Shown here piece by piece: positions 16,331 to 25,171 of a DNA stretch of 40,257 nt (the stretch's first letter is position 1; each line of letters opens with the position of its first letter). Origin of the DNA: a bacterium (lineage in GTDB: Bacteria > Planctomycetota > Planctomycetia > Planctomycetales > Planctomycetaceae). The notes beneath the pieces were generated by a model that was given only the letters and a program-made list of their open reading frames with translations, had not been told where the DNA came from and did not search any database. The DNA lies in the NCBI GenBank assembly GCA_016125225.1, contig WGME01000029.1, positions 1-40,257 of the forward strand, given 5' to 3'. The translations under genes and the position numbers were made by a program.

Positions 16331-17848
16331 TCAATGTTGAGGACGATTGGTGGTTTGCGATGAACTCGACAGTTGTGCCGCGGGCACTTGCAGTTGCTGT
16401 CGATGCTTCTCGATGACCTCCATCACCCGGGCATATTTCACAGACTGATCCATAAACCCATAATCACCGATGGGTTGTCGGGACTTGAGCGGGACAATCC
16501 ACTCCGGAGTCAACCACCATGACACAGGGGCGGTCCCTAGGTCGACATCCGGGTCTACGAGATACTGATAGGGGCGACCATTCAGTGATGCGATCGCATC
16601 GACTTTGACGTACGGATCCTGAAAACCCCGACGTAAGGCTTCACGCCGCAGAAATCGGGCATAGGAAGCCATGTGACGTGGATGGCCCCATACTCCCTTA
16701 CCTCGCATCTGGCGGCGTGAGAGATGGTCGCGAACATCGACTTCCCAGACCTGGCCCGTCGCCAGATCGGCCACCAGCACGCCTAAAAAAGTGTCTTTGT
16801 GCGACAGCATCATGCGCCACGAAAAATTCTTGGCTTCTTCGGTCCATTCCGGATTGCCGGAGTAGAACAGGAATCGCCAAGGCAACAGTACCTGCAACAT
16901 AACGTAGGCCAGCAGCCCCACGGTCACCCAGCGCGGTGTTCGCAGAATGGACACTGCCGGTGTTGAATCGACTCGCTTGCTTGCGGGAACAAATCCGGAG
17001 GCTTGAATCATGGCGGTAACCCACCGCCGAGGTGTGTCCGGTTCCAGAAAGAGAACGTTGGACGCCATCATGAGCCACGGAAACGGGCCAATCTTGAAGA
17101 GCCAACTGTTGGTGTAGTGAAACAGGCAAGCCGCAACAATGGCCCAAGGCCGGGTCTTGCGATAGCACAGGGCGGGAGTAATCACGGCGTCCAGAATCAG
17201 GCCACCATAGGCGAAGACATACTTGGCCCAGGGGTGTGCCAACCAGGAGCCAATCACGGGACGATGAGCTTCAACCGCCAGCCATAACGAGACGGGTTCT
17301 CCCTGGAGCCAATCCGTATTGAGCTTATTGATGGCTCCATACGTATAGACCAGGCCAATGTGAAAGAGGAAGATTCCCAGGCACCACCAGGGCACCACTT
17401 GAGATCGATGTCTGGGATATAGGATCGCATTCAATGACCAGTCCTGATCGAGTCTGGTCACGGCAATCCAGAGACACAGCAGCACAATCAGATAATTATG
17501 GTTGTTGAACTGCGTCGCATCCCACAAATAGAGATATCCATGTGTAAGGGCCAGGAGGGCAGCCATCCAACGCGTCCAGAGACCCAAACCAATACCAAGG
17601 GCAGCGACCGCTGAGATAAAGAGGACATACTCCGCAGGAAAGCGCACCGCCGCATCGATCACTTCCCACCCCGGCGAGACCGGTCGGAACTCCCAAGCAG
17701 GAAAATATCGATTGACATGCCAGCAGAGATAGCCGGCATCAATGATCATCACCCAGCCAAACAAAATCCGAAATGTCGCCAGTGTCGATACATCGATCGG
17801 CTTTTGGAGGAATTCACTCAGGCGGGACTGCAGCAGACGAAAAGACAT
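16331..17848 (-). CDS. HTTM-domain membrane protein (vitamin K gamma-carboxylase-like)
   Basis: The 505-residue protein has several membrane helices in its first 330 residues. It carries the pattern of the HTTM family: an early helix with LATFRILFG, WDATQFNNHNYLIVLL, YGAINKLNTDWLQGEP and FHYTNSWLFKIGPFPWLM. The K-L-x-x-D-W-L-x-G-E-P segment matches the region around the catalytic lysine of vitamin K-dependent gamma-glutamyl carboxylase. In bacteria the substrate is mostly unknown. The C-terminal 150 residues are soluble. The ATG at 17848 is chosen; a TTG two codons upstream is the alternative. It is co-directional with the DUF1559 gene, separated by a stem-loop. Confidence 0.8.
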   Translation of the reverse strand: MSFRLLQSRLSEFLQKPIDVSTLATFRILFGWVMIIDAGYLCWHVNRYFPAWEFRPVSPGWEVIDAAVRFPAEYVLFISAVAALGIGLGLWTRWMAALLALTHGYLYLWDATQFNNHNYLIVLLCLWIAVTRLDQDWSLNAILYPRHRSQVVPWWCLGIFLFHIGLVYTYGAINKLNTDWLQGEPVSLWLAVEAHRPVIGSWLAHPWAKYVFAYGGLILDAVITPALCYRKTRPWAIVAACLFHYTNSWLFKIGPFPWLMMASNVLFLEPDTPRRWVTAMIQASGFVPASKRVDSTPAVSILRTPRWVTVGLLAYVMLQVLLPWRFLFYSGNPEWTEEAKNFSWRMMLSHKDTFLGVLVADLATGQVWEVDVRDHLSRRQMRGKGVWGHPRHMASYARFLRREALRRGFQDPYVKVDAIASLNGRPYQYLVDPDVDLGTAPVSWWLTPEWIVPLKSRQPIGDYGFMDQSVKYARVMEVIEKHRQQLQVPAAQLSSSSQTTNRPQH

Positions 17849-17928
17849 TGGCAAAGTACCACTTATCAGCTCGCAGGTTCACAGCGAAAACGCCAGTTGC
17901 ATCTTGCGGTCCTGTTTAAGTGCATGGA

Positions 17929-17960
17929 CCCGCCGAGAGAACTCACATCCTCTCGGCGGG
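17929..17960 (-). terminator. Stem-loop after the DUF1559 gene
   Basis: CCCGCCGAGAG (17929-17939) pairs perfectly with CTCTCGGCGGG (17950-17960) over a 10-base loop. It lies 50 bases beyond the stop of the leftward DUF1559 gene and ahead of the HTTM gene. There is no T run after the stem in either direction, so it may be a processed or stabilised 3' end rather than a full intrinsic terminator. Confidence 0.55.
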
Positions 17961-18010
17961 CGGAAATCATGCAACAGTTGGAAAACCAGAACGAACCCAA
18001 GGGGCCGTCA

Positions 18011-19291
18011 TTAGTTCTCTAACTTTTCCTTTTCCAGGATGTCATTGCTGAGCATCACACCGCAGAAGGTTTCGAAGGCATCGATTTCGCAGGTGCCATC
18101 GTCGAAACCGTCGTTAGCAATTTCACCCGTGTCGGCCGGGAAGCCGGGGTTGAAGAAGCCATCGCCGTTGAGGTCGTTCAGCACTTTGACCGAGCCGTCA
18201 GCCATCAGCAGGTTGGCATTGCCACGGTGCCAAGCGTACCAGTCACGAGTATCTTGGAGAATCAGGTGCTCGCCGCTGACGCCGGTGAAGAAGTATTCGC
18301 CGTTGGTCGCTGTGCTGGCGGGCACAACCACCACACCGCGGCTGGGATAGGTCGCATGGATCACGCTGGCACCGGGGTAGTAGTTGGCGCCCACGTTGTC
18401 CGGTTCGAGCAATTCGACAGCGTCGCTGCTGGAGAGTTCCCAACCAGCCGGACCGTCATTGAAGGATTCCGCGAGGCGAGCACCCAGAACGAGGTCGGTG
18501 TCAACGATATTGCCGTTGGTGTCAATGATAGTGGCACCCAGCAAAGCTTCGTCCGAGTCACCAGGAGCACCGTCGCCAATCACGGGAATGTTCGAAGACG
18601 GCACGTCGCTGGTGTCGATCTGACGGCGATTCAGAGGACCGGTACCATTGTGGGCGTCTTTCAGGTCGTCGCCATAGGTTTCGCCGTTAGCATCAGCAGT
18701 ATCGAGAGTGATGTAGATCACATTGCCTTGACGGCTGAGGAACGGTTGACCACGGACAGCAAACCAGCTGTTAGCATAGTTGGTGTTCAAGCCGCTGCTG
18801 CGGAGCAAATCACCGAACGACTTGGTACGGGCAGTCGAAGTGGCACCACTGCTGGAGATAACCCACGTTCCACAGAAACCCTTGCCCTGACGATCAGCGT
18901 AAGCAGCACTGGCGTTGGATGTCGACAAGCCGAGCATGTCGTTCAGCTTTTCGATACCACGCAGAGGGCTGGTGGGGCAGCGGAGTTCAGACGGACGACC
19001 GGCACCCAGCTTGACCATGTCAGCACCCCAACCGTAGGTGTCGAAGCAGCCATCGCGAGCACTATCCCAGGCGCCTGACGCGTAGCGTTCGTTCGGATCG
19101 CTGTCAGCGAAGGTGTGCATCGAGATACCAATTTGACGCAGGTTGTTTTTGCACTGCGTGTTGCGGGCCGCTTCGCGGGCGGCATTGATGGCGGGCAACA
19201 GCAGGGCGATGAGGATGGCGATAATCGAGATCACCACCAGCAACTCGATCAGGGTGAACCCCTTGCGAGCACTCTTGACGTTCTTGGCCAT
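18011..19291 (-). CDS. DUF1559 pseudopilin-like surface protein
   Basis: The 426-residue protein opens with a type IV pilin-like signal: a basic stretch, then [20 protein letters not shown] and a hydrophobic helix, with the prepilin peptidase site after the glycine. It continues [22 protein letters not shown], the DUF1559 family mark that planctomycetes carry in dozens of copies. The C-terminal family motif [18 protein letters not shown] is present near residue 365. An acidic [11 protein letters not shown] loop resembles a calcium-binding or dockerin-like turn. Products of this family are exported and thought to be surface or secretion-associated, and individual roles are unknown. The ATG at 19291 is chosen over a GTG nine codons upstream because AAGGA lies 10 bases before it. 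Confidence 0.9.
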   Translation of the reverse strand: MAKNVKSARKGFTLIELLVVISIIAILIALLLPAINAAREAARNTQCKNNLRQIGISMHTFADSDPNERYASGAWDSARDGCFDTYGWGADMVKLGAGRPSELRCPTSPLRGIEKLNDMLGLSTSNASAAYADRQGKGFCGTWVISSSGATSTARTKSFGDLLRSSGLNTNYANSWFAVRGQPFLSRQGNVIYITLDTADANGETYGDDLKDAHNGTGPLNRRQIDTSDVPSSNIPVIGDGAPGDSDEALLGATIIDTNGNIVDTDLVLGARLAESFNDGPAGWELSSSDAVELLEPDNVGANYYPGASVIHATYPSRGVVVVPASTATNGEYFFTGVSGEHLILQDTRDWYAWHRGNANLLMADGSVKVLNDLNGDGFFNPGFPADTGEIANDGFDDGTCEIDAFETFCGVMLSNDILEKEKLEN

Positions 19292-20024
19292 TGAGAGAGA
19301 TTCCTTGGTTTGAGACACAGTGAAACACTAAAAGACAAATTCATTGAAAGTGGCCATGGTCGGAGTCCACAACCACACAATTTCCGATGCGATCCAACAC
19401 TTGCTGAAAACAGTTCGTACTACGACTGAAGCTCTTCACCCCCCCCCTTTCTTTACGCAGATCTGCAGAGCCGGACTCGCATATGTTGTTGGCCGCAAGA
19501 ATCTGCTCCGCGACCGTCAACAGTGATAGAAGTTACTCAGGAATATGGACTTCGTATGAACGGGCCGCGAAAAGTTTGGCAAGGCTCTAAGTTCGACGAT
19601 TACTGGAGATCACAAACATTCCTGTTGCAGGCCGAGATGGGGGCACAGAATTGCCACTTAAACATGCCAGCCTGCGTGCTGAATTGTCCGTAAGCTAGCC
19701 CGTGCTCGTGAAGACTTTGTGAAGCCTAAAGCAAAAGCCGATGAATGCTCACAGAGGCATATGAGGCTGCCAGCACCAGAGAAGATGGTGTCGTGGCAAA
19801 GTTTCACGGGGGCCAAGTTACCGATGTGGGTCTTCACAATTTGTCACCAACAGTTCGTTGGGACACTTCGCAGAGTGTGAAGATTTGGCGTCATCGCTCA
19901 TTTATCGCGAACGATGAGATCCACATCAGACCAGATGCTTAGCACCGAAATGAAGCATTCTACCAGCTTGATTGCCGACTGGTTCTGGCTGATGCTGTTC
20001 GATGAAAATCGAAAGAGGAATGTC
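19292..20024. other. Long intergenic region with a C9/G9 tract
   Basis: Apart from two short unconvincing frames, this 733-base stretch shows no gene. It is upstream of the DUF1559 gene and downstream of the ATPase gene, both leftward. A run of nine C (nine G on the coding side) lies at 19439-19447, flanked by a pyrimidine-rich TTTCTTT. No confident promoter or small RNA can be named. Confidence 0.45.
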
Positions 20025-20837
20025 TTAAGCGTGAGGAGTTACCAACTCGCGCCAGACATCCAATACCAGATCGACATCGATCTGTGTCAGTTCACGAATG
20101 CTGGCCGCTAACGGGCACAACTCACTTAAGCGATGAACCTGTCCGGCGATCCCAGACGTACAATCCTGCACGGCCTGCATGGCTTCAAGAGAATACCCCC
20201 CGGGCAACGCTTCGGAATTGGTCGACCTTTGCAGGTAAAGCGTTGTGGCTTCCAGATCCCACACGGGGACATCACACCAGAGGCTGACTCGATCTGCGAT
20301 GTTCGCCAGCGTCGAAGCTTGCTGTGTTGCAATCATCACCGTGATCGCCGCTTGTGTGTGCTCGATGAGACGTAACAATCGGCGAAGTGCCAAGCCCAGA
20401 TCCTCGGTGGCATAATTCACATGATCGATGATCCACACAGAGGATTCTCGCGCCATGGCTATCCCGGTCAGCCAGTCATGCACACCATCCCAGGGATGGC
20501 TGGCATCCGGGCATTCAATGGCTTGGGCGAGTTGCTGCACAAACTCCGCCGTTGACATGCCGGTGACATCGATTTGCAACCAGGGGCTGGTACGCCGGGC
20601 ACGGCTGTCACTCGCCAAATGTTGTAGCAGCGTCGATTTCCCGACTTCGGCTGCTCCAGTCACCGCGACCAGTGGTAACAATTCATCGACGGCGTAACAC
20701 AGCCGTGACCAGCACTCTTCATGCACACCGGTGATGAGTGGCGGATGAGTCCGCTGAACAGGTGACGTTAACACAGCCCGCGTCATCCCCAAGCCCAAAG
20801 GTCGATGCCCGCCGGTACGATTTCCAGCGATACACAT
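20025..20837 (-). CDS. ExeA-like AAA ATPase
   Basis: The 270-residue protein resembles the ATPase half of ExeA/GspA-type proteins and of related transposition helpers. After a short N-terminal segment comes a region EECWSRLCYAVDELLPLVAVTG, the Walker A motif GAAEVGKST (about 61-69), a Walker B-like SVWIIDHVNYA near 130-140, and IATQQAS as a sensor I region. The C-terminal part is helical. It has no peptidoglycan-binding domain or membrane helix, so it is shorter than true ExeA. The gene lies between the NPCBM cluster and a DUF1559 gene in the same orientation, which may fit a role in surface assembly. That is inference. ATG at 20837 is used; an internal ATG at 20786 is possible. Confidence 0.65.
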   Translation of the reverse strand: MCIAGNRTGGHRPLGLGMTRAVLTSPVQRTHPPLITGVHEECWSRLCYAVDELLPLVAVTGAAEVGKSTLLQHLASDSRARRTSPWLQIDVTGMSTAEFVQQLAQAIECPDASHPWDGVHDWLTGIAMARESSVWIIDHVNYATEDLGLALRRLLRLIEHTQAAITVMIATQQASTLANIADRVSLWCDVPVWDLEATTLYLQRSTNSEALPGGYSLEAMQAVQDCTSGIAGQVHRLSELCPLAASIRELTQIDVDLVLDVWRELVTPHA

Positions 20838-21055
20838 GGTCGGTTTCGGCTGTCAGCCCCTGCTGACATTGAGAAATCTGAAGGAGGCTGAAATGAATTT
20901 CCGCCGAATTGGGAACTTGGATGCAAATGAGTTTCTCTGTTCGTGCGCAGTTTGCCCAAGTCCACAGGATCTTGAAACGACATCTTTAAACGACAGGTTG
21001 TCAACAGCCACCGGAAAGTGGCTCAAGGAACAATGGGATGCCCCAGGCAACTTGA

Positions 21056-22294
21056 TTACCGTTGCGAGCGGAGAATCGTGGGGCTGTACCACCCCAGCAC
21101 ATCGCCGATGTCACCCCGTGCTCCATAATCCACTCGCAGTGTGAATGTCGTATGGCCAGCCAGTGTAATCGCTGGCGTCTTGATCGGGGCTTCGCGACCG
21201 GTCACATCCGTACGACTCCAGACGACCTCTTCATCGAGTAGTATCGCGAAGTCGGCTAATCCGGCTCCGAGTGCGGCATCATCCACACCGATCCATGTCT
21301 GAAATGCGACGTCGTCGGGTTGAACCTCGAAGGTCAATTCCGACCACGGACGAACGCCAAACCCGCTGGCATACTCACGGCCTCGCAGAGTCAAAGGCTC
21401 GCCCGTCAGAGTCTGGTTGATTGATGTCGAAACAACAGGTCCAGAAGGGAGGTAAGAGCGATAAGCCACTTTAACTGGCATCCTCGTTGAGAGCCGTACT
21501 ATCTGTGGTGTGAAGACTTCGATGCGAGAGACTTCGTGCCAGCCCACATTCAGCACTCCGCCAATCAGCAAGCTGAATTGCAAGGAGACTGCATCTTTCG
21601 GTTGCCATTGCTTGACCGTGCAACGCGACCCATCCGTTAACCAGACGATGGCGTGTTCCTCAGGAGCTTCCAACGGTTCTGCCAGATGTGCATCGAGGCG
21701 GACAGACTTCACCCGACGCCGGTCGATCTTGGTCAGCCCTAACGAGGTCTCCATCTCAAACAGACCGGCATCCCATTGCTGGAATTCGCCGGTGACTTGA
21801 TCGCCCGTGGCGAAGGCGATGACATCGTGCCCGCGTGCGGTTTGAGACAACTCCGCCAGGCGAGGGGCAATGACTTGTCTGGCAGGAGGCAGGTCCAGCG
21901 TCAGGCCGCTGACCCATTCCAAGGGAATTTTCAATTGTGGACGCAGCAGGGCGCGTGTCCAATTCGCGACCAGTACATCTTCAACGATGCGAGGCTGTGT
22001 GATGGCAAACCGGTCGGCATTATTGAGGACCACATAATCCCCCGCGGCATACCTCACTTCATGACTCGGGAAATCCAGGAGCAGCAGATCGGACAAAGCC
22101 ACGGACTGGGTTGACTCGCCGATGATTTCGAGTTGTTTCTCGGTGCACTGTCCCATTCGGCCGCGAATCGTGTCCCCCTGAAGGGTGTGGGCTTCGATGA
22201 AGACTTCGGCGGCGTCAACCGCACGCTGATCGCATAGAGTCCACGCGAATAGCCCTGCGAACAGCCAGCGGATCATGAGATCAGAGTGCTTCAT
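21056..22294 (-). CDS. Exported NPCBM-domain protein
   Basis: The 412-residue protein has a signal peptide (MIRWLFAGLFAWTLCDQRAVDAAE, starting at residue 7). The C-terminal 140 residues look like an NPCBM/NEW2 domain, found in carbohydrate-binding proteins, with LRGREYASGFGVRPWSELTFEV and a later ITLAGHTTFTLRVDYGARGDIGD. The middle is beta-rich with repeats of the form TGDQVTGEFQQW and LTDGSRCTVKQW. No catalytic motif is seen. Its ATG (22294-22292) overlaps the TGA of the preceding prenyltransferase-repeat gene (ATGA), which points to translational coupling and a joint role on the cell surface. A longer frame back to 22387 is possible but would lie inside the upstream gene. Confidence 0.8.
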   Translation of the reverse strand: MKHSDLMIRWLFAGLFAWTLCDQRAVDAAEVFIEAHTLQGDTIRGRMGQCTEKQLEIIGESTQSVALSDLLLLDFPSHEVRYAAGDYVVLNNADRFAITQPRIVEDVLVANWTRALLRPQLKIPLEWVSGLTLDLPPARQVIAPRLAELSQTARGHDVIAFATGDQVTGEFQQWDAGLFEMETSLGLTKIDRRRVKSVRLDAHLAEPLEAPEEHAIVWLTDGSRCTVKQWQPKDAVSLQFSLLIGGVLNVGWHEVSRIEVFTPQIVRLSTRMPVKVAYRSYLPSGPVVSTSINQTLTGEPLTLRGREYASGFGVRPWSELTFEVQPDDVAFQTWIGVDDAALGAGLADFAILLDEEVVWSRTDVTGREAPIKTPAITLAGHTTFTLRVDYGARGDIGDVLGWYSPTILRSQR

Positions 22295-23352
22295 CGTTGG
22301 AAGATCGGCAAGTAGTTGTTCGGCATCTGCAGGATCAGGCATGCCATCGCCGTGCCATATTCGGCATTCACCAGAGAGTCGGGCCAACTGCCGTCAGGCA
22401 ATTGTCGAGAGATGAGTTCATCACGAATCGCGGGATACCAACTATCCCAGTGATGTCCCCCGGTGTGCCACATGGCTTGTACAGCGTAGTAATGCCCATA
22501 GAAATAGTGGGGTTCATAACGGAGCAAGTCGCCTTCCGGCACGGAGCGTTCGAGGTAATCGATTCCTCGTTCGAGATCACGACCTTCATAGATGCCGGCG
22601 CAATACAGCGCGACCACTCCGGCGGCAGAACGCGGAAACGCACTCTTCGGTTGCTGGGGAATCTGATATTTGAAGCCGCCATCGGCATTCTGACATTGCA
22701 GCACATAGCCCACGCATTGATCGACCGTGGCTTTGGGAACAGCGATCCCGCAATTGCGGGCGGCGCGTAACGCCATGATCTGGCAAACTGTGACAGAGAT
22801 ATCGGCATCTCGACCATCCGGGTCGTATCGCCAGCCCCCTTCTTTATTCTGCGAGTTAATGATCAACTCCACGGCGGCCTTCAAGGCCACGCGAGCTTTA
22901 TCATCCTGAGTCATGCCATAGGCTTCTGCAAGAAAAAGCGTCGCGAAGCCATGACCATACATGGGCCCGTGAGCGGCACTGTCGGGGCGGATGATGTAGC
23001 CCGAGGGCTCGGCGGATTCGAGAATGAAGGCCACCGTCTGTTCGACATTCTGGCCGTACTTGCCCCGACGTGGTGTATGACCTGCCGAGAGAAACGCCAT
23101 GCCGCACAGTGACGTGACCGCGACATTCCGACGATACATGCTGCCAGAACCAAAAGAACCATCGGGGTGCTGACGTGCGGCGAGATACGCCAGACCCTGG
23201 TCAATCGCTTTCTGGGTTTCGGGCGTGATCAACCGTTGTCCGCTGGCTTCGACCCGTAGCGTGGTTTCCAGCGTTTGGGCTGCGAGAGAACGCCCCAGGA
23301 TCATGAGGCACAGTGTGGTCAGCACGACTGTACCGGGCCAACGGCTCAACAA
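22291..23352 (-). CDS. Exported prenyltransferase/squalene-cyclase-repeat protein
   Basis: The 353-residue protein consists of alpha/alpha-toroid repeats of the squalene cyclase/prenyltransferase type. The QW-like units are AARQHPDGSFGSG, NSQNKEGGWRYDP, QCQNADGGFKYQ and SRQLPDGSWPDS. The cyclase DxDD acid motif is not evident, so a binding or structural role is more likely than terpene cyclisation. The start is uncertain. TTG at 23352 gives a signal peptide (SRWPGTVVLTTLCLMILGRSLAA) but has no Shine-Dalgarno sequence. An ATG that overlaps the preceding lipoprotein stop (TGATG at 23437-23433) lies in another frame and ends after 29 codons, exactly where this frame begins. Its stop overlaps the NPCBM gene start. 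Confidence 0.7.
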   Translation of the reverse strand: MLSRWPGTVVLTTLCLMILGRSLAAQTLETTLRVEASGQRLITPETQKAIDQGLAYLAARQHPDGSFGSGSMYRRNVAVTSLCGMAFLSAGHTPRRGKYGQNVEQTVAFILESAEPSGYIIRPDSAAHGPMYGHGFATLFLAEAYGMTQDDKARVALKAAVELIINSQNKEGGWRYDPDGRDADISVTVCQIMALRAARNCGIAVPKATVDQCVGYVLQCQNADGGFKYQIPQQPKSAFPRSAAGVVALYCAGIYEGRDLERGIDYLERSVPEGDLLRYEPHYFYGHYYAVQAMWHTGGHHWDSWYPAIRDELISRQLPDGSWPDSLVNAEYGTAMACLILQMPNNYLPIFQR

Positions 23353-23434
23353 CGAGTTGCGACTGCGATGGGACCGATGGCGTTCAGATGCTTGTGGATC
23401 TTGCTGAAGAATCCCATCAACCTGCGGTCGGTCA

Positions 23435-23866
23435 TCAATAAGCCGGGACCACGGGAACGCCTGCCAGACCGTTCGGATTCGAGACCAGAACGGGGTACGG
23501 ACTCGGTGGGTACCCCTGTGGAATCTGCGGCCGCGACGCGATCGGCATGCCGTTGGGACCGACAATGGCCGGCCCCGGAACGGCCGGGATACCCGCGTAG
23601 CTCGGCTGTCCGGCGCTGGGGTGCATGGCTTGCAGGAACCGCAGATCGATGTTTTTTCGGGTGTCTGTCCGAGGTTCATTGAACGCCAGGGGACGGGAAA
23701 AGGTATCGGGACCGGCCCGCTCATCGGGGAAGGGATCGTGCCAATCATACGACCGGGCTTCCACCGTGGGGTTACGTTCATAAATCGACAGAAATTGGGT
23801 TTCTTCTGGCCCAACACAACCCACCAGTCCCAGCAGACTAACCAGAATGTACCGCTGTGGGGACAT
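23435..23866 (-). CDS. Lipoprotein of unknown function
   Basis: The 143-residue protein has a clear lipoprotein signal peptide (MSPQRYILVSLLGLVGC, lipidated cysteine at 17). The rest is low in secondary-structure cues and rich in Pro, Gly and Ala, especially the last 60 residues (GIPAVPGPAIVGPNGMPIAS). I do not recognise a family. The ATG at 23866 is preceded by GGAAGGAA and gives the signal peptide directly; the GTG-like start nine codons upstream is less likely. It is the first gene of the leftward cluster with the prenyltransferase-repeat and NPCBM proteins, which suggests one exported complex. Confidence 0.7.
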   Translation of the reverse strand: MSPQRYILVSLLGLVGCVGPEETQFLSIYERNPTVEARSYDWHDPFPDERAGPDTFSRPLAFNEPRTDTRKNIDLRFLQAMHPSAGQPSYAGIPAVPGPAIVGPNGMPIASRPQIPQGYPPSPYPVLVSNPNGLAGVPVVPAY

Positions 23867-24155
23867 TGCTTCGGGTTCCTTCCCTGTCAACACGGCCGAT
23901 CTCGTCCTGGATCGGCAAAACCTGCCACAGTCGGAGTATAAGAGATTCGGGAATCATAGCCTAGATCAGGTCGCGGGTGTTTACCTGTCGACGAGTAGGC
24001 GTCTCTTTTGATCTAGAATCACGTTTTCTTCGTTTTCATAAGGTGTTGCGACGAGGGAGGCTTCTGCCGTGACAAGACTCTTACCGATAATTCTTGTATA
24101 GTGTCCACGAGAGTGGAGTGGGATTCGCTCAGGGAACCTTTGGCTGGGTCGCCGG

Positions 24156-24959
24156 GTGCTGAAAGATTTGGTGGATCGCTGGGCGCTGATCACCGGGGCC
24201 TCCTCGGGGATTGGTGCCGAATATGCCCGACAGTTGGCAGCACTGGGAATGCACCTGGTGCTGGTGGCTCGTCGTCAGCCCGAATTGGAAGCTCTCGCCG
24301 TAGAACTGAAGTCCAAGCACGCCTGCCATTGTGAAGTGATTGTCTGCGATCTGGTTGCTCCCCAGGCAGTGACTCAGTTAATGGCCGAAATCAATCGCCG
24401 GGGCATTCTGCTCGAACTGCTGGTCAATAATGCGGCTTTTGGCGTCGTGGGTGAAGTCGAGGAGACCTCGGGCGAGCGGATTCAGGAACTGATCCAGCTC
24501 AACATCGCGGTTTTGGCCGAACTGACGTACCGGGTGCTGCCCGGCATGCTGGACCGCGGACACGGTTCGATCATCAATTTGTCATCGTTGTCTGGGTTTC
24601 AGCCCGTGGCTTACATGGGGGCCTATGCTGCCTCAAAAGCCTTTGTGCTCCATTTCAGTGAAGCCCTGGCGGTGGAAGTCCGCTCACGTGGCGTGTCGAT
24701 TCTGGCGGTTTGCCCCGGCGTGACCCGGACTCCGTTTTTCGATATCGCCGGTGCGCCGGGCTGGCTGCAGAAGCATTCGTCCCATTCGCCAGAGTTAGTA
24801 GTGAAGACCTCATTGAAGGCGTTGGACCGTCGCCGCCAGGTGATCGTCATCGGTTGGCGGAACTACCTCTTAACGCTGGTTGTCCGGATGATTCCACGGA
24901 CTCGCGTGGTGCGTGAGTCGATGCGGTACTTCCGGCCGCGCCGCAAAGAGCAGAAGTAA
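24156..24959 (+). CDS. Short-chain dehydrogenase/reductase (classical SDR)
   Basis: The 267-residue protein is a classical SDR of the DltE/YqjQ-like group. It has TGASSGIG (13-20) for the cofactor, ARR at 38-40 suggesting NADP preference, NNAAFG (91-96), the catalytic S143/S144, and Y157-x3-K161 (YAASK). CPGVTRTPFF follows at about 195. The C-terminal 40 residues are basic and hydrophobic (RNYLLTLVVRMIPRTRVVRESMRYFRPRRKEQK) and may touch the membrane. The substrate is unknown. The start is GTG at 24156. It is divergent from the lipoprotein cluster and 212 bases upstream of flhA. Confidence 0.85.
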   Translation: MLKDLVDRWALITGASSGIGAEYARQLAALGMHLVLVARRQPELEALAVELKSKHACHCEVIVCDLVAPQAVTQLMAEINRRGILLELLVNNAAFGVVGEVEETSGERIQELIQLNIAVLAELTYRVLPGMLDRGHGSIINLSSLSGFQPVAYMGAYAASKAFVLHFSEALAVEVRSRGVSILAVCPGVTRTPFFDIAGAPGWLQKHSSHSPELVVKTSLKALDRRRQVIVIGWRNYLLTLVVRMIPRTRVVRESMRYFRPRRKEQK

Positions 24960-25171
24960 GCTTCCCGCTGCCTCGATCGGCAGATTCTGCCGCTGGGCAC
25001 GACTTGAGCCATTCTTTTGAGGTCCGGGCATTTTCCCTGCCTTGGGAAGCCGTCTGGACAGTCATCGGCAGATTCGGTACATCACCAGCCTGCCATCTCC
25101 CGGCAGTGTCATTTCACCATTTCCTATCGACAACGCACTCCCGCTGACAGGCGGATCAGGCGGAGGCTTGG

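Noticed and set aside
18227-19078. 283-residue plus-strand frame opposite the first DUF1559 gene
   Set aside because: Long because of the sense gene's third-position bias. No start signal, promoter or family similarity is seen, while the opposite strand has unmistakable DUF1559 motifs.
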